Below, piece by piece: positions 10,487 through 22,800 of a stretch of DNA of 64,000 bases. Source of the DNA: Viola odorata (Eukaryota > Streptophyta > Magnoliopsida > Malpighiales > Violaceae); the NCBI GenBank assembly GCA_963691705.1, contig OY829538.1, positions 17,882,443-17,946,442 of the forward strand. The letters are read 5' to 3'. A program made the translations under genes and the position numbers. A model generated the notes under the pieces. The model made no database searches. It worked only from the letters and a program-made list of their open reading frames with translations, and was not told where the DNA came from. How positions within the stretch are numbered: the stretch's first letter is position 1; every line of letters starts with the position of its first letter.

Positions 10487-12817
10487 ATGGGCAAGAGAAA
10501 AACTCGTGCTTCTGGTTCCAAATCGATTGATGAAGAAAAATTAGAAACCATAGCCAGTAGTATTACTTCTTCTACCATTCTTTATAAACATTTATCCGAT
10601 CACGATGCTAACATCCCTGAGGGCTTTGAAGTTTCTGTCGCCCCTGAGTCTTTACGCCTAAACAGCGTTCTGACTGGAAAATGCAGAATCCTGTATGCCC
10701 AGATGTTCCGTTATGGTTTTTGATTTCCAGTGGACCCTTTTATCCAAGAGTTGCTCACTTCTCTGGATCTGAGCCCTGTTCAATTGGCTCCAAATGCCTA
10801 CTGAGGCGTTTATGCCTTTCTAGAACTCTGCGCAAGTACAAGGGAATTACATCACCTTCCCTTGCATTACTCAAATCTTTATTTCGGATGTATAACCGTC
10901 GGGGTGTGATAGCGATATCACCCCGTTATAATGATGATTCGCTCAAAAACTTCGCCTGGAAACTCCTTCATTTAGAGTCTTCCATCGATAAATGGTAAGA
11001 GCAGTTTTTTGTTATCGAGACTCCCGAGGTTTCGGATCCGTGGTGGCGGTCTGGCTTCAACCAGGGGGTCAAGGACAGTGCTTGGCGCCGGGAGGCCCTT
11101 AACGAGACAGAACAAGGCTGGTTTAATAAGTTACTTGAACTGGAAATCAGTGTTCACACCCGCCTTCTGGCCTGCGGGACCGATATCCAAGCCTGCATTA
11201 GATGTGAGTATCGCGTCATTTTTTGGTTTTCAACATTAGTACTAACGCTAACGTTGTCTTGTGCTCTTGCAGCGACTGATCCCAAGTGCATTCCCGAGAG
11301 TGTTAGGAGGCACTTGGGGAGGCTACGATAAAGAGTGGTGGTTGAGCCAACGGTCGTGGCCGCTGATATCGCTACTACTTCAGTTGTTCTACCCGTTACC
11401 GTTTCAATTCCTCCCCACACGTCTTCTGCTTCGGTGGACGAGGAAACCGACACCATTCTTGTTGGTATTCCTGTCATATCAATTGTTGCCCTTCCTGTAC
11501 AGCCAATCGCTCGCAAGGCTTCAACAAAAGGAAAGAAGAAAAGGAGAACAAGAAGCGTTGCTACCCTCCAGCCACCAATTCCGCCTTCTTCAGACGCGGC
11601 CGCCTCTCCAGAAACTCCTATCACTGAAACGGTAACTGCAAATGCTCCCCAATGCCTCTTGCGCTGTTTTCCAATGTCTTTCTGCATTTTCTTTTGTTTT
11701 TGATTTCTAGCGATTGTTTTTCTTTACAGGATACTTCTGGTGCCTCTACTCCTTTACTATCGCGGGGCAATATAGACTTGAGACGTATCCTGACTCAACC
11801 AAGGAAGAGGCAGAGGCCCAAGGAGCAGGCACGAGTCTGTCCTCAAGTCAAGCCAATGGAGCCACCGTAGTCTTTGTTCCTTCCGATGTTTCCACACTTA
11901 AGCGCTTTGGTGAGGGGACGATAGTGTCTAATCTTCTGGCCAACATAAGCCCATATAATGCCGCTAGGCCTATCACTCATCAAGTGGATATGACTACGCT
12001 GCGTAGTTCAGGAATTGCAGCCATGGGGGGAGATAACTCGGCTGTCACTGCTTCATTCTTGGCTGCCCACATGCTAACGTCTCCTGAAGAACGAAGCACT
12101 TTTGCTGCTGAGGGAGACAGAGAGCAAGCTAACTTGCTGCGCTCTAACCTTTTCACTGGTTTCCTTCGGTTTCACCACTATACCGAGCGCATGACGCAAA
12201 AGGAGGCTGACCTTACCGTTTTCGCAGCCAAGCTTTCACAGGAGCAAGAGGAGAAACAGAGGATGCTGGAAGAGTGAGACAGATGCATAAGGGCCCTGGA
12301 GGTAGCCAAAGAGGAAGCAAGAGAGGCGAAGGAATAGTTGGCCGCTTCTAACGTCGCTCTGTCGGCTGAGCTGTCAAAGAGTATCGCCCTCGAAGGGGAG
12401 AAAGCAGCCCTAGCAGAAGAGAGAACAGCCTTGGCGGGAGAGAAAGTGGCACTTGAGGAGGAGACAGCCATCAAGTGTCGGTGGTATGTTGAAAAGACGG
12501 CTTCCATCATGGCTGACTGCTTTGTGGAGATTCATGGGGAAGAATTTTACAAAGGTGACGTTGTTTCTAACGCCTTTTTGAAGAATTCTTCTGATCTTAA
12601 TGACGAGGGCTTTCGCTTGGCCAGATCAAAAGGCTACCCAGAGCGGGGGATTTCAGAGGACCAGCGCGATTGGACTCGCGTCAGTTTTGTCGAGAGGTTA
12701 CGCGATCTTACTGTCATCTCGAGCGTCATCATCTCTGCCAGCCAGAGATATCCTGCACAATCTCGATTAACATTTGTTAGTAAAAGATATGCGATAACAG
12801 ACACGAGTTTCCCATAG
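10487..12817 (+). pseudogene. Antisense gene 4 of B, 'gypsy type transposon' protein
   Basis: ATG 10487 starts with a basic MGKRKTRASG segment. The frame continues through a TGA at 10721 and another near 10801, both where Trp is expected, into a PVDPFIQELLTSL...QLAPNA region. That pattern matches the plant 'putative gypsy type transposon' family (Pfam Transposase_28). After further breaks it continues to a donor at 11204. Intron 1 (11204-11272) contains the ideal branch point TACTAAC and ends TTGCAG. A second intron is likely from about 11632 to an acceptor near 11730. The 3' part (about 11830-12817) is one frame with stops at 12275 and 12335; it encodes a long Glu/Ala/Lys coiled coil and an acidic tail. 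The function of the family is unknown. Confidence 0.6.
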
Positions 12818-12962
12818 GAGCCAATCTGCCGCCATTCTAGGGTACAGGTGCTGCTCGTTATCACTTTCTCAACTAACTCACTTCATCAGGGATTCCGCAT
12901 CTGGTTACTCGCTAGGATTTCACGATTCTTTGCGTTTCCACGTTACCACGATCGGCCGGAAA

Positions 12963-13442
12963 GTGCCTCTTCTTAGTGAGCCGTCTGATCAGGACAGGCC
13001 GTCACAAGATTAGGATTTTCACTTTTGGCGTTGTCCTCACATCCCGGAATCATGCCCTCACTTAGTGAACCGTCTATATCAGCCCGGTCACAAGGATAGG
13101 ATTTTCACTTCCAAGATGGAGTTACTATCTCCCTAAGGTATGCCTTTCCTTAACTAGCCGTCTCCACGAGAACGGTTTGCATAAGGGTCAGGCTTTTACC
13201 TCTAGGGATACCGGGGCGTGCCTCATCTTAGTGGGCCGCCTATATTAGCGTGGTTTACCAAAAGGAAAGGACTTTTCACCCCCGGGGGCGTCGGGACGTG
13301 CCTCGTCTTATGGCCCACACGTGGCAACCACAAGGATAGGACTTTTCACTCCCAACGCTAAATATTAGGTGTGCCAGGGCGTGCCCTCACTTAGTGAGCC
13401 GTCTGATCAGGACCGACCATCACAAGGATAGGACTTTTCACT
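12963..13442. repeat. Tandem array of about 83-bp units in B
   Basis: Six diverged units start near 12963, 13050, 13139, 13216, 13297 and 13380, spaced 77-89 bp. The shared core is gtgcctc.tcttagtgagccg, then a variable stretch, then cacaaggataggacttttcact. The first and last units are most alike. Such arrays beside the 3' end of Tat-lineage elements are known sources of plant satellite DNA. Confidence 0.8.
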
Positions 13443-13567
13443 CCTGGCAACCTCTTTTCATTTTTCATCGTCTGCACACACACACGTAGCCGCAAAACAC
13501 AAGAAAGCTCATTACTCGAGCGTTAGCATGGGTTAGGGCTAGCGTTAGTAAAAGGTGCAGAGATAAA

Positions 13568-14848
13568 TCAAAGTCTAGCATGATATAATTTCAAACGAGC
13601 GATATTCCAGGAGTTAGGTAAGGGGGTACCATCGAGTGTCTCCAGATGATACGCTCCTCTCCCGACAATACGGGTAACGCGGTACGGCCCTTCCCAATTC
13701 AGGCTGAGCTTCCCCCGGTGTTGACCAATTGCTCGCTGATCCCTGAGTACCAGGTCACCTTCTTTCAGTAGCCGCTCTCTGACGCGCCTATTGTGATAAC
13801 GCGTCATCTTTTGCTTATAGTGCATCATTTTCAGAAGAGTTTCCTCCTATAATTCGGGCAGCGAGTCAAGATTCGCACACAGCCTTTCCTCATTTAGCTC
13901 TTCTCTGAAGTAAGCCACTCGTAGGCTCATGGTACCAATCTCCACGGGCGTGACGACCTCAGTACCGAAAGCCAGTGCGAATGGTGTCTCTCCTGTGCTG
14001 GTTTTTGTGGTCATGCGGTATGCCCACATCATATACGGCAGTTTATCTGCCCACTTCTTTTTGGATCCCTCTAGGTTCTTCTTAACACCATTAAGGATGG
14101 CTCGGTTTGTCACCTCAGCCTGACCATTGGTCTGCGGATGAGCCACAGAAGAGAATCTTTGCTCGATTCCGAACTCCACACATTGGTCTCTGAAGAAATG
14201 GCTGGTGAATTGTGTTCCGTTATCACTGACTAGCACACGTGGCACGTCGAATCGCATGATGACCTGGTGTTTGAAGAAACGCCATATTTTTTCTATCGTG
14301 TTGTTGGCAACCGCCTCAGCTTCCGCCCATTTGGTAAAGTAATCTACCGCCACGACCACAAACTTCAACTGAGACCTCACCTTTGGAAACGGTCCAAGGA
14401 TGTCAATTCCCCATTTCGCGAAAGGACAAGGAGCGATAATGTCATAAATTTGTGTGGCGGGTTGTCGAGGAATCTTGGAGAATTCCTGACACTTTTGGCA
14501 AGTTCGCACGTAATCATGGCAGTCTTTCCGGATAGTAGGCCAGTAGAATCCTGATTGAAAGACCTGCGCGGCCAAGGTGCCGCCGGATGCATGCATGCCG
14601 CAAATTCCTTCGTGGATTTCGCGGAGGGTATGAAGGCCCTCTCGTTCGGTTATGCACCTGGCCGCTGGGTGAGAGAAACATCTCCGCATTAATTCCCCGT
14701 CAAAGTACGTACACATTGCCGCTTGCTTTAATACCTTCTTCTTCTCAGCGTTATTTGCTGGTAGCTCATCATGTTTCAAGTATTTTATGACGGGAATTCT
14801 CCAGTCATTTTCACTTTCTTCCACACAGAGCGTCGCCTGTTCTTTCAT
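13568..14848 (-). pseudogene. Integrase of element B
   Basis: The minus-strand frame 14848 to 13568 is interrupted between 13847 and 13828. It contains the HHCC zinc-binding region (HEGICGMHASG, then QKCQE), and the catalytic triad as D in WGIDILGPF, D in LVSDNGTQF, and E in QTNGQAEV. The C-terminal part ends with WNIARLKLYHA, the usual end of Tat integrases. It inserts element cDNA into the genome. All catalytic residues are present, so the breaks are nonsense changes in an otherwise well-kept gene. Confidence 0.9.
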
Positions 14849-14869
14849 GAAGGAAGGTACGGGTATCTC

Positions 14870-15454
14870 TCAGTAGTACACCCCTTTAGGTATAGACGCC
14901 TCCGGGTTAGCCGCGAGTTTGGCAAGGTTATCCGCTTCAGCGTTATCCTCTCGAGGAATGTGCTCGAAGCTGACTTGTATGCTATTTTTCTTTATTTCTA
15001 TCAGCTCGCATTTTACCTTGGCAAGATATTGCACCATGATGGGCTCCCTAGCTTGAGAGTGTCCCAAAACCTGGTCTATTATCAACTTGGAGTCTCCACA
15101 GACCTTCAGCCGTAGATCTCCCAGCCTCCCTGAATCATGTACGCCTTTTATGGAGACGATTTTCCCTATCCTGAGCCCAGCTAATAGCGCTTCATATTCT
15201 GCGGCGTTATTAGATAGCGGCTGCAGGATTCGGATGGCATATCGCACGTGGTTGCTGTGAGGCCCACTCATGAAGATTCCGTCCCCGGTAAGCTCTTGAT
15301 TCTTGGCACCATCCACGTGGATGACCCACAGGTCGGTATAGGTTTCAGGGAAGGGGAGGTCCAACTCTTCTTTTTCCTTTTCAGTCAACTCCGTCATTGG
15401 ATCTGGCGTAAAGATGCATTCCGCGATAAAGTCCGCTAGAATTTGAGCCTTCAC
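14870..15454 (-). pseudogene. Archaeal-type RNase H of element B
   Basis: It lies between the reverse transcriptase/RNase H and integrase parts of the same frame. Motifs include HVDGAKN with the first catalytic Asp, NNAAEYEALLAGL with the Glu, GDSKLIIDQV with the second Asp, and NAEADNLAKLA with the last. This second RNase H is characteristic of the Tat clade, where it is thought to supplement the element's own RNase H. Stops separate it from both neighbours. Confidence 0.85.
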
Positions 15455-15460
15455 AGACGG

Positions 15461-16816
15461 TCAGGATCTGTAGTGCAAACCATGTTGTTCAAGCTCAATA
15501 GCCCAAATCAGCATTCTCCCCGAGGATTCGGGCTTCCGAAATATCCTTTTTAAAGGTTGGTCCGTTAGCACGATGACGGTATGAGCTTGAAAATATCGAC
15601 TCATTTTCCTCGTGGCTTGTATCAACGCGAACGCTATTTTTTCAATACGGGCATATCTCAACTCGGCATCTTTCAAGATGTGACTTACGAAGTATACAGG
15701 CCGATGTGTATGATTGTCATCTCGCACAAGGACCACACTGACCACTTCGTCAGCGACCCCAAGGTATAAATACAGGATATCGCCAGGCTCTAGTCTAGTT
15801 AGCACCAAATCGGACGATAGGTAGGCCTTTAGGCCTGTAAACGCCTCTTCGCATTTAGTTGTCCATTCGAAGACGGCTTTCTTGCGTATAATTTTGAAAA
15901 AAGGGAGACACTTCTCGCCTTGCTTAGATATAAACCGCCCCAGAGCAATAACACGCCCTGTTAACTTCTGTATTTCCTTCACAGTTCGAGGGGATACCAT
16001 GTCTTGGATGGCTTTGATCTTTGACGGGTTGGGTTGAATACCCTTTTGACTGACCACGTAACCCAAAAATTTGCCCGTTTGAAAGGCAAACATGCACTTT
16101 CGCGGGTTCAGTTTCATTTGATATCGCTTCATTACTTCGAAGACTTCCACTAGATCATACAGGTGGTCTTCGAAACTCCGGATTTTGACCAGTATGTCAT
16201 CGACATACGCCTCTACATTTCGCCCGATCTGCTTTTCAAAGACTTGGTTTGCCATTCGTTGGAAGGTGGCTCCAGCATTTTTCAGCCCAAAAGGCATCGT
16301 CGTGTAACAATAGATGGCCTTCGGAGTGATGAAAGCAGTTTTCTCTTCATCCTCATGAGCCATAGGGATTTGATGGTACCCCGAGTTGGCATCTAGCGAG
16401 CTCAAATATGCATACCCGACAGCCTCATCAACTAGCTGATCAATCCGAGGAAGTGGGTAACAATCTTTGGGGCAAGCGTCATTCAAGTCTGTGAAGTCGA
16501 TGCACATGCGCCACTCTCCGCTGGGCTTGGGAACCAGGACAGGGTTTGCCACTTCTTTGTCGACAGTAATCGCTTTTTCGGTAGAGAAAGCACGTCGTTT
16601 CTGCTGAACCGATTTTGTGTCTGGGTTGACGTTAAGCTGATGCTCCGCTACCTCCCGCAAGATACCAGGCATGTCAGATGGTTTCCATGCAAACTCCCCT
16701 TTGCACTTATTCAATAACTGGGCTAACTGAAAGTTTTCCTCCGCGGTGAGGTTAACGCTAACAAGGAATATGGCCCCATATATCCCGTTAACGGGAACGT
16801 GAGTCATCTTATCCAC
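15461..16816 (-). pseudogene. Reverse transcriptase and RNase H of B
   Basis: 451 codons without a stop. It has a GEWRMCIDFTDLNDACPKD entry, the SSLDANSGYHQI motif, and an intact active site AYVDDILV. The connection and RNase H region follow, including FEWTTKCEEAFTGLK and the VYFVSHIL motif. The sequence is typical of Tat-type gypsy elements. It would copy element RNA into DNA in virus-like particles. Confidence 0.93.
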
Positions 16817-16819
16817 GGG

Positions 16820-17407
16820 CTAAGTGCGCTTTTCATCATTTTGCTCATATGGATCCACTGTCACGCACACGTACCTATCACAACTCTTCTGAGTCATGAG
16901 CAAGTAGCATTCAGCCGCTAACTTCTGATTACCCCGGATTGAGACCACACCGTCCCAGGAAGGATATTTCAACCTCAGATGCTTTTGCGATATCACTGCT
17001 CCGAAACGGTTGAGGAATGGCCGCCCCAATATGGCGTTATAAGGCAGATTTAGGTCCACCACCAAGAATAGCAGCTCCTCCGACCGCTTGGAGGTATCCT
17101 CCTCAAAATATACCGGCAAGGTGGTCACTCCGGTCACTGGGATGGGAACTCCGTCTACCCCGATAATGGGTTTTTTACAGGGTGTAAGCTCGTTATCAGG
17201 ACGCTTCATAAGGTTATAAGCTTCCAGCGAGAACAAGTTCACGGCGCTTCCATTGTCAATCAGAGTCCTTCTAACTCCATGGCTAGCGATAATGGGCGTA
17301 ACTACTAACGCATCATTGTGTGGATACACCACGCCCTTCTCGTCCTCTTCAGAAAAGGATAATATCATACGATCCAAGGCGCTTATCGCCTCACTTTTAA
17401 TTGACAT
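16820..17407 (-). pseudogene. Protease of element B
   Basis: A retropepsin-like domain with the active-site motif LIDNGSAVNLFS and the later YNAILGRPFLNRF motif, the usual pair in Tat elements. It processes Gag and Pol. It continues the gag frame and is separated from the reverse transcriptase by a stop at 16817-16819. Confidence 0.88.
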
Positions 17408-17446
17408 GCCCGCTCGCTTCCGCTTATCCCCTGGCGCAGGTGCCAG

Positions 17447-18912
17447 CTATGCGGACTCATCCAGATAAGGTGTGCCTCCAGTAATGATGTTAATGGTGGG
17501 GATGTCTTCGTCATCGATTGTGAGCATTTCCCTATCTCTCCCTGTGAGACCTGTGTCACTGCCTAAGACGCGGGAAGGTGTTGGCCTGTCGTCGGCTATC
17601 CTGCTGGTCGGGTTACCCTTAGCTTCTTCTCGCGTTTTGACGGCGAATTCTCCCAGATAACCTTCTCCGACCAAGCATTCTATCACCAATTTGAGTTCTC
17701 TACATACCTCCGTAGAGTGTCCCTTAGCTTTGTGAAATTTTCAATAAGCATTTTCTCTTCTTCCCAAGGTTACCCCCGGCCTTACAGGGGCTGGATAACG
17801 GATTGGCAGGTTTCGCTGTTCCACTATCGCTAATATTTCTGCCCTGGGTAAGATGAGGGAAGGAAGGTCTGAGTCATAAACCCATCCCTTAGGGGGGTCT
17901 CCCTGTCGCTGCGCTGAAGAGTCACCAGACTTTCCCTTTGAGGAATTGCCTCTTCTCCTATTAGAGGTCCTGGGAATGTGATCCTTTCGCTGACCGTAAT
18001 CATCGATGAACCGATCTTCAAAAGTAGTAGGAACGGGAGGGTTATGGACTGAAGGCATGGTTGGCGGCATGCTTCAAATCATGTTCCTATTCTCTTCTTC
18101 CTCCATCCTCGCATAATTGTGAGCTTTCAGCCTTAACGCATCTAAGGTTGCGAGAGGGTCCACCATTAAAGCATCTCTGAGTTTTCCATAGCAACAGTTT
18201 CGCTTTAAAGCTTCAATAGCGAAATCAACCGTTACACCTAGCGTTAGCGACATCTCGGTGTCGAAGTAATGGTGGAAATTCCTCAAGGATTCCTGAGGTT
18301 TTCTATGTAGGTCGAACAAGGCAGCGGCAGACTTCCTGATAGGGACTGCGGTACTGAATCGACTCCTGAATTTAGATTCTAGCTGTGAAAAGGTGTCAAT
18401 ATACCCACCCGGAAGACCTTCGAACCATAAGCGCGCGACCCCAGACAGGGTCATTACAAATATCTGACACAAAGCAGCGTCATTGTGGGTCTGAAATTGT
18501 ACAAAGTCCTTCACCTTGTTAAGGTAAAAAATGGGATCTCTAGTGCCGTCATAGGATTCTGAGGGGAGCTTCACATGTCGACTGACTCTGTGACGCCTTA
18601 TGCGTGGGCTGAAGGGGTGGCCAGAAGTATCATCAAGAATCTCACGCGTATAATGAGGTGGGGATACCTCCAAATGACGCCTACGATCTCGCAGATTTCT
18701 ATCATGATGTCGCCTTTGGGACGGGCTGCGACTCCTCGGCGTGCGAGTTCGATGCCTCCTACTGTTGGATCTTTCACTCCCTCCAAGAGATAGGTCTCTA
18801 TCATTTTCAACCCTCCTACCGTCCAAACGACCTCTGTCCTCGCCACGCCATAGCCGCTCCTCCTGGGAAATAGAAAGCAAAGGCGTCTGTGGCACGTACG
18901 GCTCCACTGTCC
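17447..18912 (-). pseudogene. Gag (main part) of element B
   Basis: The frame enters directly at the C insertion point (18912) with an Arg/Ser-rich basic stretch. The gag domain follows at about 18600-18150, with motifs DPIFYLNKVKDF, LSGVARLWFEGLP and FSQLESKFRSRF. A linker follows. Stops lie near 18071, 17738 and 17444. It is the structural protein of the element. The 5' part of the same gene lies beyond element C at 26511-26988. Confidence 0.88.
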
Positions 18913-19820
18913 TGATACGATCCTGGTTCCTTAGGATGCGTAGCACCAAATTTGATCTTTGTTCAAAGACAGATTTCCTGCGGAAATAGATAACTCGACG
19001 AGTACGAGCTTAGACCACTTAGCTAACCTGTGCTAAGAGCCCTAATCGATTTCAAGTCAAGGGTCTTGAATCGGGTTCTTAGGACTAGACTCAACAATGT
19101 GAGAATCACACTAAGATAAACGACACAATAATGCAATTCCAAGATTTACTTGTATACGACTCAAGTATTGCGGACTCAAGAAGAACAAGGTTCAACCAAC
19201 TTTGAACAAGGGGCGGAGATTGAAGAGATTAACTCAATTTATCAAATAACAGCCAACTTAATAAAGTAGCCAAGTGGTTCCTTATATAGGTTACAAACAA
19301 ACCCTAATAGTAAACCAAATAGGAATAGAAGTAGGACTTCTAAAATAGGAAGATAACTTAACTAATTAAAACTGTCTAATTAACTAATTAAGCTAAATTA
19401 ATTAAAGTCAACAACTTAAACTTCAGTCAACGCGCGCTTCTGGACACGCGAAACGGGCAGGAGCCGTTTTGAGCAATCGGCACGCGAGACAGATGAGTGA
19501 AACGGCAATGGCTGAGTGAAACGGTCAGGTGCCGATTTAAGCGAAACGGACAAGAGCCGTTTTGAATGAATCGGATAAGAGCCGTTTTGGTGACAAACGG
19601 TCAAGTGCCGTTTCTGGCAGAATCATCTTCGGGCATTGTGAATGTAAGGAGATTCACAACTCTTGGTGTCTTCTCTCTAAGTGCATCTTCCTCACTTGTC
19701 CTCTCACATTCCAGCTCCTTGTGAATGAGAGATGACAAACGGTCTTGAAGCTTTCTAGCTCTGGCTCGAGTCATGGGACCAGCTGGTGGTAACGGTAGTT
19801 GGATGCGTGGATTCGCATCA
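18913..19820 (-). repeat. 3' LTR of element C
   Basis: 908 bp, nearly identical to 25598-26505. Its inner 220 bp (19601-19820) also encode the end of Pol. A cluster of AAACGG/CCGTTT motifs (about 19455-19615) is repeated with spacing of about 20-30 bp. Confidence 0.95.
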
Positions 19821-22800
19821 TTCCCTCCCCCTTCGGAAGGATTCGCCCTCGAATCCGAATCGGCATCAGCTGAAAGTCCATACTCGTCATCTGCATCAAA
19901 CAATTCTAAGTCAGAAACATTAAAGGTAGAGCTAACGGCACCATACTCACTCGACAACGCCAGTTTATAGGCATTGTTGTTGATCTTCTCGACAATCTGG
20001 AACGGTCCATCGCCTCTAGGAGATAGCTTGCCGCGGCGTTGGGCAGGAAAGCGCTCCTTGCGCATATGCAACCAAACCCAATCGCCAACCTGGAACGTCA
20101 CTAGCCGTCGGCCATCGTTCCGTTTCAGCATCAGCTTCTCATTCATGTGCTCAATGTTCTGCTTTGCCTTAGCATGCAATTGCTTGACAAAATCAGCCTT
20201 CTGGGCACCATCTAAACTTACAACATCACTCAAAGGTAAAGGAGTTAAATCCAAAACAGTTCTAGGATTAAATCCATACACTAGTTCAAATGGCGAGTAA
20301 TGAGTAGTAGAATGAACAGCACGGTTGTAAGCAAATTCAATAAACGGTAAATGATCAACCCAAGTAGAAACATGCTTATGAACTAGGGTGCGTAAAAGGG
20401 AGCCAAGAGTCCGATTTACCACCTCTGTTTGACCATCCGTTTGTGGGTGAAAAGATGTAGAATACAATAACTTAGTACCAAGCTTCTTCCATAAGACACG
20501 CCAAAAATGACTAAGAAACTTAGTATCTCTATCACTCACAATCGTCAAAGGGATACCATGCAAACGGACTACTTCACGAAAGAACAAATCAGCAATCTGA
20601 GTAGCATCAGAAGTAGTCGAACATGCAATAAAATGGGACATTTTTGAAAATCTGTCCACCACAACAAAGACACTATCCTTTCCGTTCTTAGACCTAGGCA
20701 ATCCAACGACAAAATCCATAGACAAATCGGTCCAAGGGTGAGAAGGGACAGGTAACGGCATGTATTCTCCATGACCAGCAGATTTCGACTTGGCTCGACG
20801 ACATATTAAGCATCTAGCAATAATGCGGACAACATCACGCTTCATGTGAGGCCAATAAAAGTGATCATGCAATACATCCAAGGTTTTAGTCACGCCAAAG
20901 TGACCCATTAAGCCACCACTATGGGCTTCATGCACAAGTAATTCACGAAGAGAGCAATGAGGAATACATAAATGTTTGCCTTTAAACAAATAACCCTCAT
21001 GCTTGTAGAATTTAGAACCAGAAATAGAAACGCCATGCAAATAAATATCACCAAAATCAGAATCGGTAGCATAGAGTTCGATAATGTGCGAAAATCCAAG
21101 CAATTTGGCATTTAGAGAAGTAATGAGCACGTACCTTCGAGATAGTGCATCGGCAACAACATTCTCTTTACCTTGCTTGTACTGAATGTGGTAAGGGAAG
21201 GCTTCAATGAATTCCATCCAAACGGCATGTCGCCGATTCAGCTTCCCTTGACCCTTTAGGTATTTCAAGCTCAAATGGTCTGTGTGGATGATAAACTCTC
21301 TCGGCATCAAGTAGTGTTGCCATGTTTACAACGCTCTGACAAGAGCATAGAACTCCTTGTCATAGGTAGGATATCGGAGTTGGGCATCCTTGAGCTTTTC
21401 ACTGAAATAGGCAATCGGTCGTTTCTCTTGCATCAGAACGGCGCCGATTCCTAACCCGCTGGCGTCGCACTCGATCTCAAACGCCTTGCTGAAGTCGGGC
21501 AATGCTAGCACGGGAGCGGCATAGAGCCGTTCCTTGAGGGTAGCAAACGCCTCCTCCTGTTGTTGCTCCCACCTGAAAACAACATTCTTTTTTGTTAAAT
21601 CATTCAATGGAACGACAATGGTGCTAAAATCCTTTACAAAACGCCGATAGAAACTCGTTAATCCATGGAACGATCTCACATCGGTAGCGGCCTTCGGCGT
21701 CGGCCATTCCCGTATCGCGCGGATCTTCTCTTCATCCACTTTAACGCCTCCTGCACTGACAATGAAACCAAGAAAACCAACTTGTTCCAATGCAAAAGAA
21801 CACTTACTAGGTTTAGCATATAATTTCTGCTCACGAAGTGTTAGAAAAACTTCCCTAAGATGTAAAGCATGCTCATCCAATGATTTGCTATAGATTAAGA
21901 TGTCATCAAAATAAACTACAACAAATTTACCAATTAAGTGCCGAAGTACATGGTTCATTAACCTCATAAAGGTGCTAGGAGCATTAGTCAAGCCAAACGG
22001 CATAACCATCCATTCATATAAGCCATACTTAGTTTTAAAAGCAGTTTTCCATTCATCCCCTTCTTTCATACGAATTTGGTGGTAGCCACTCATTAAATCA
22101 ATTTTAGAAAATACTATACTACCACTTAATTCATCTAACATATCATCCAATCAAGGAATAGGATGGCGATACTTTACAGTGATTTTGTTGACTGCTCGAC
22201 AATCAACACACATGCGTCAAGATCCGTCCTTCTTTGGGACCAGAATGACTGGAACGGCACATGGAGACAGACTCTCCCGAACGTACCCACGCGCAAGCAA
22301 ATCCTCAACTTGCCGTTGCAGTTCCTTTGTCTCCTCTGGATTGGATCGGTAAGCCGGCCGATGAGGAATTGCCGATCCAGGAACAAAGTCGATCTGATGT
22401 TCTATGCCTCGAATCGGAGGTAAGCCAGGTGGCATTTCTTCGGGTAGAACATCTCCAAATTCCTGCAAGAGAGAAGATATACCAATCGGAACGGTATGGT
22501 GCCGTTCCGTTTCATTTGAGGTTAAACAATAAGAGCGAAAACGGATTAGAAGTAGAGGACGGCTTGCGTCAAAACAATTGTTATGAGAAAGCATGGCTCT
22601 CCTTACTTCGCTCCCCTTGGCATATACACTCAATTTCTTTTTATTTACCTCTCCTTTTCTCTCAATGCCACTCTCAGCACGCTTACTCTTTTCGTGCGAA
22701 TGTTTACACTCGCCCTCTGCATGTTTGCTGTTTTCATGCGACTGTTTATACTCTCCCTCTGCATGCTTACTGTTTTCATGCGAATGTTTAAGGCTCACAC

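Noticed and set aside
12963..13442. CRISPR-like array
   Set aside because: Units are diverged, contiguous and have no unique spacers; the genome is plant.
22261..22791. Long plus-strand open frame opposite C's gag-pol
   Set aside because: It is the shadow of the gag-pol frame; the conserved domains are all on the minus strand.
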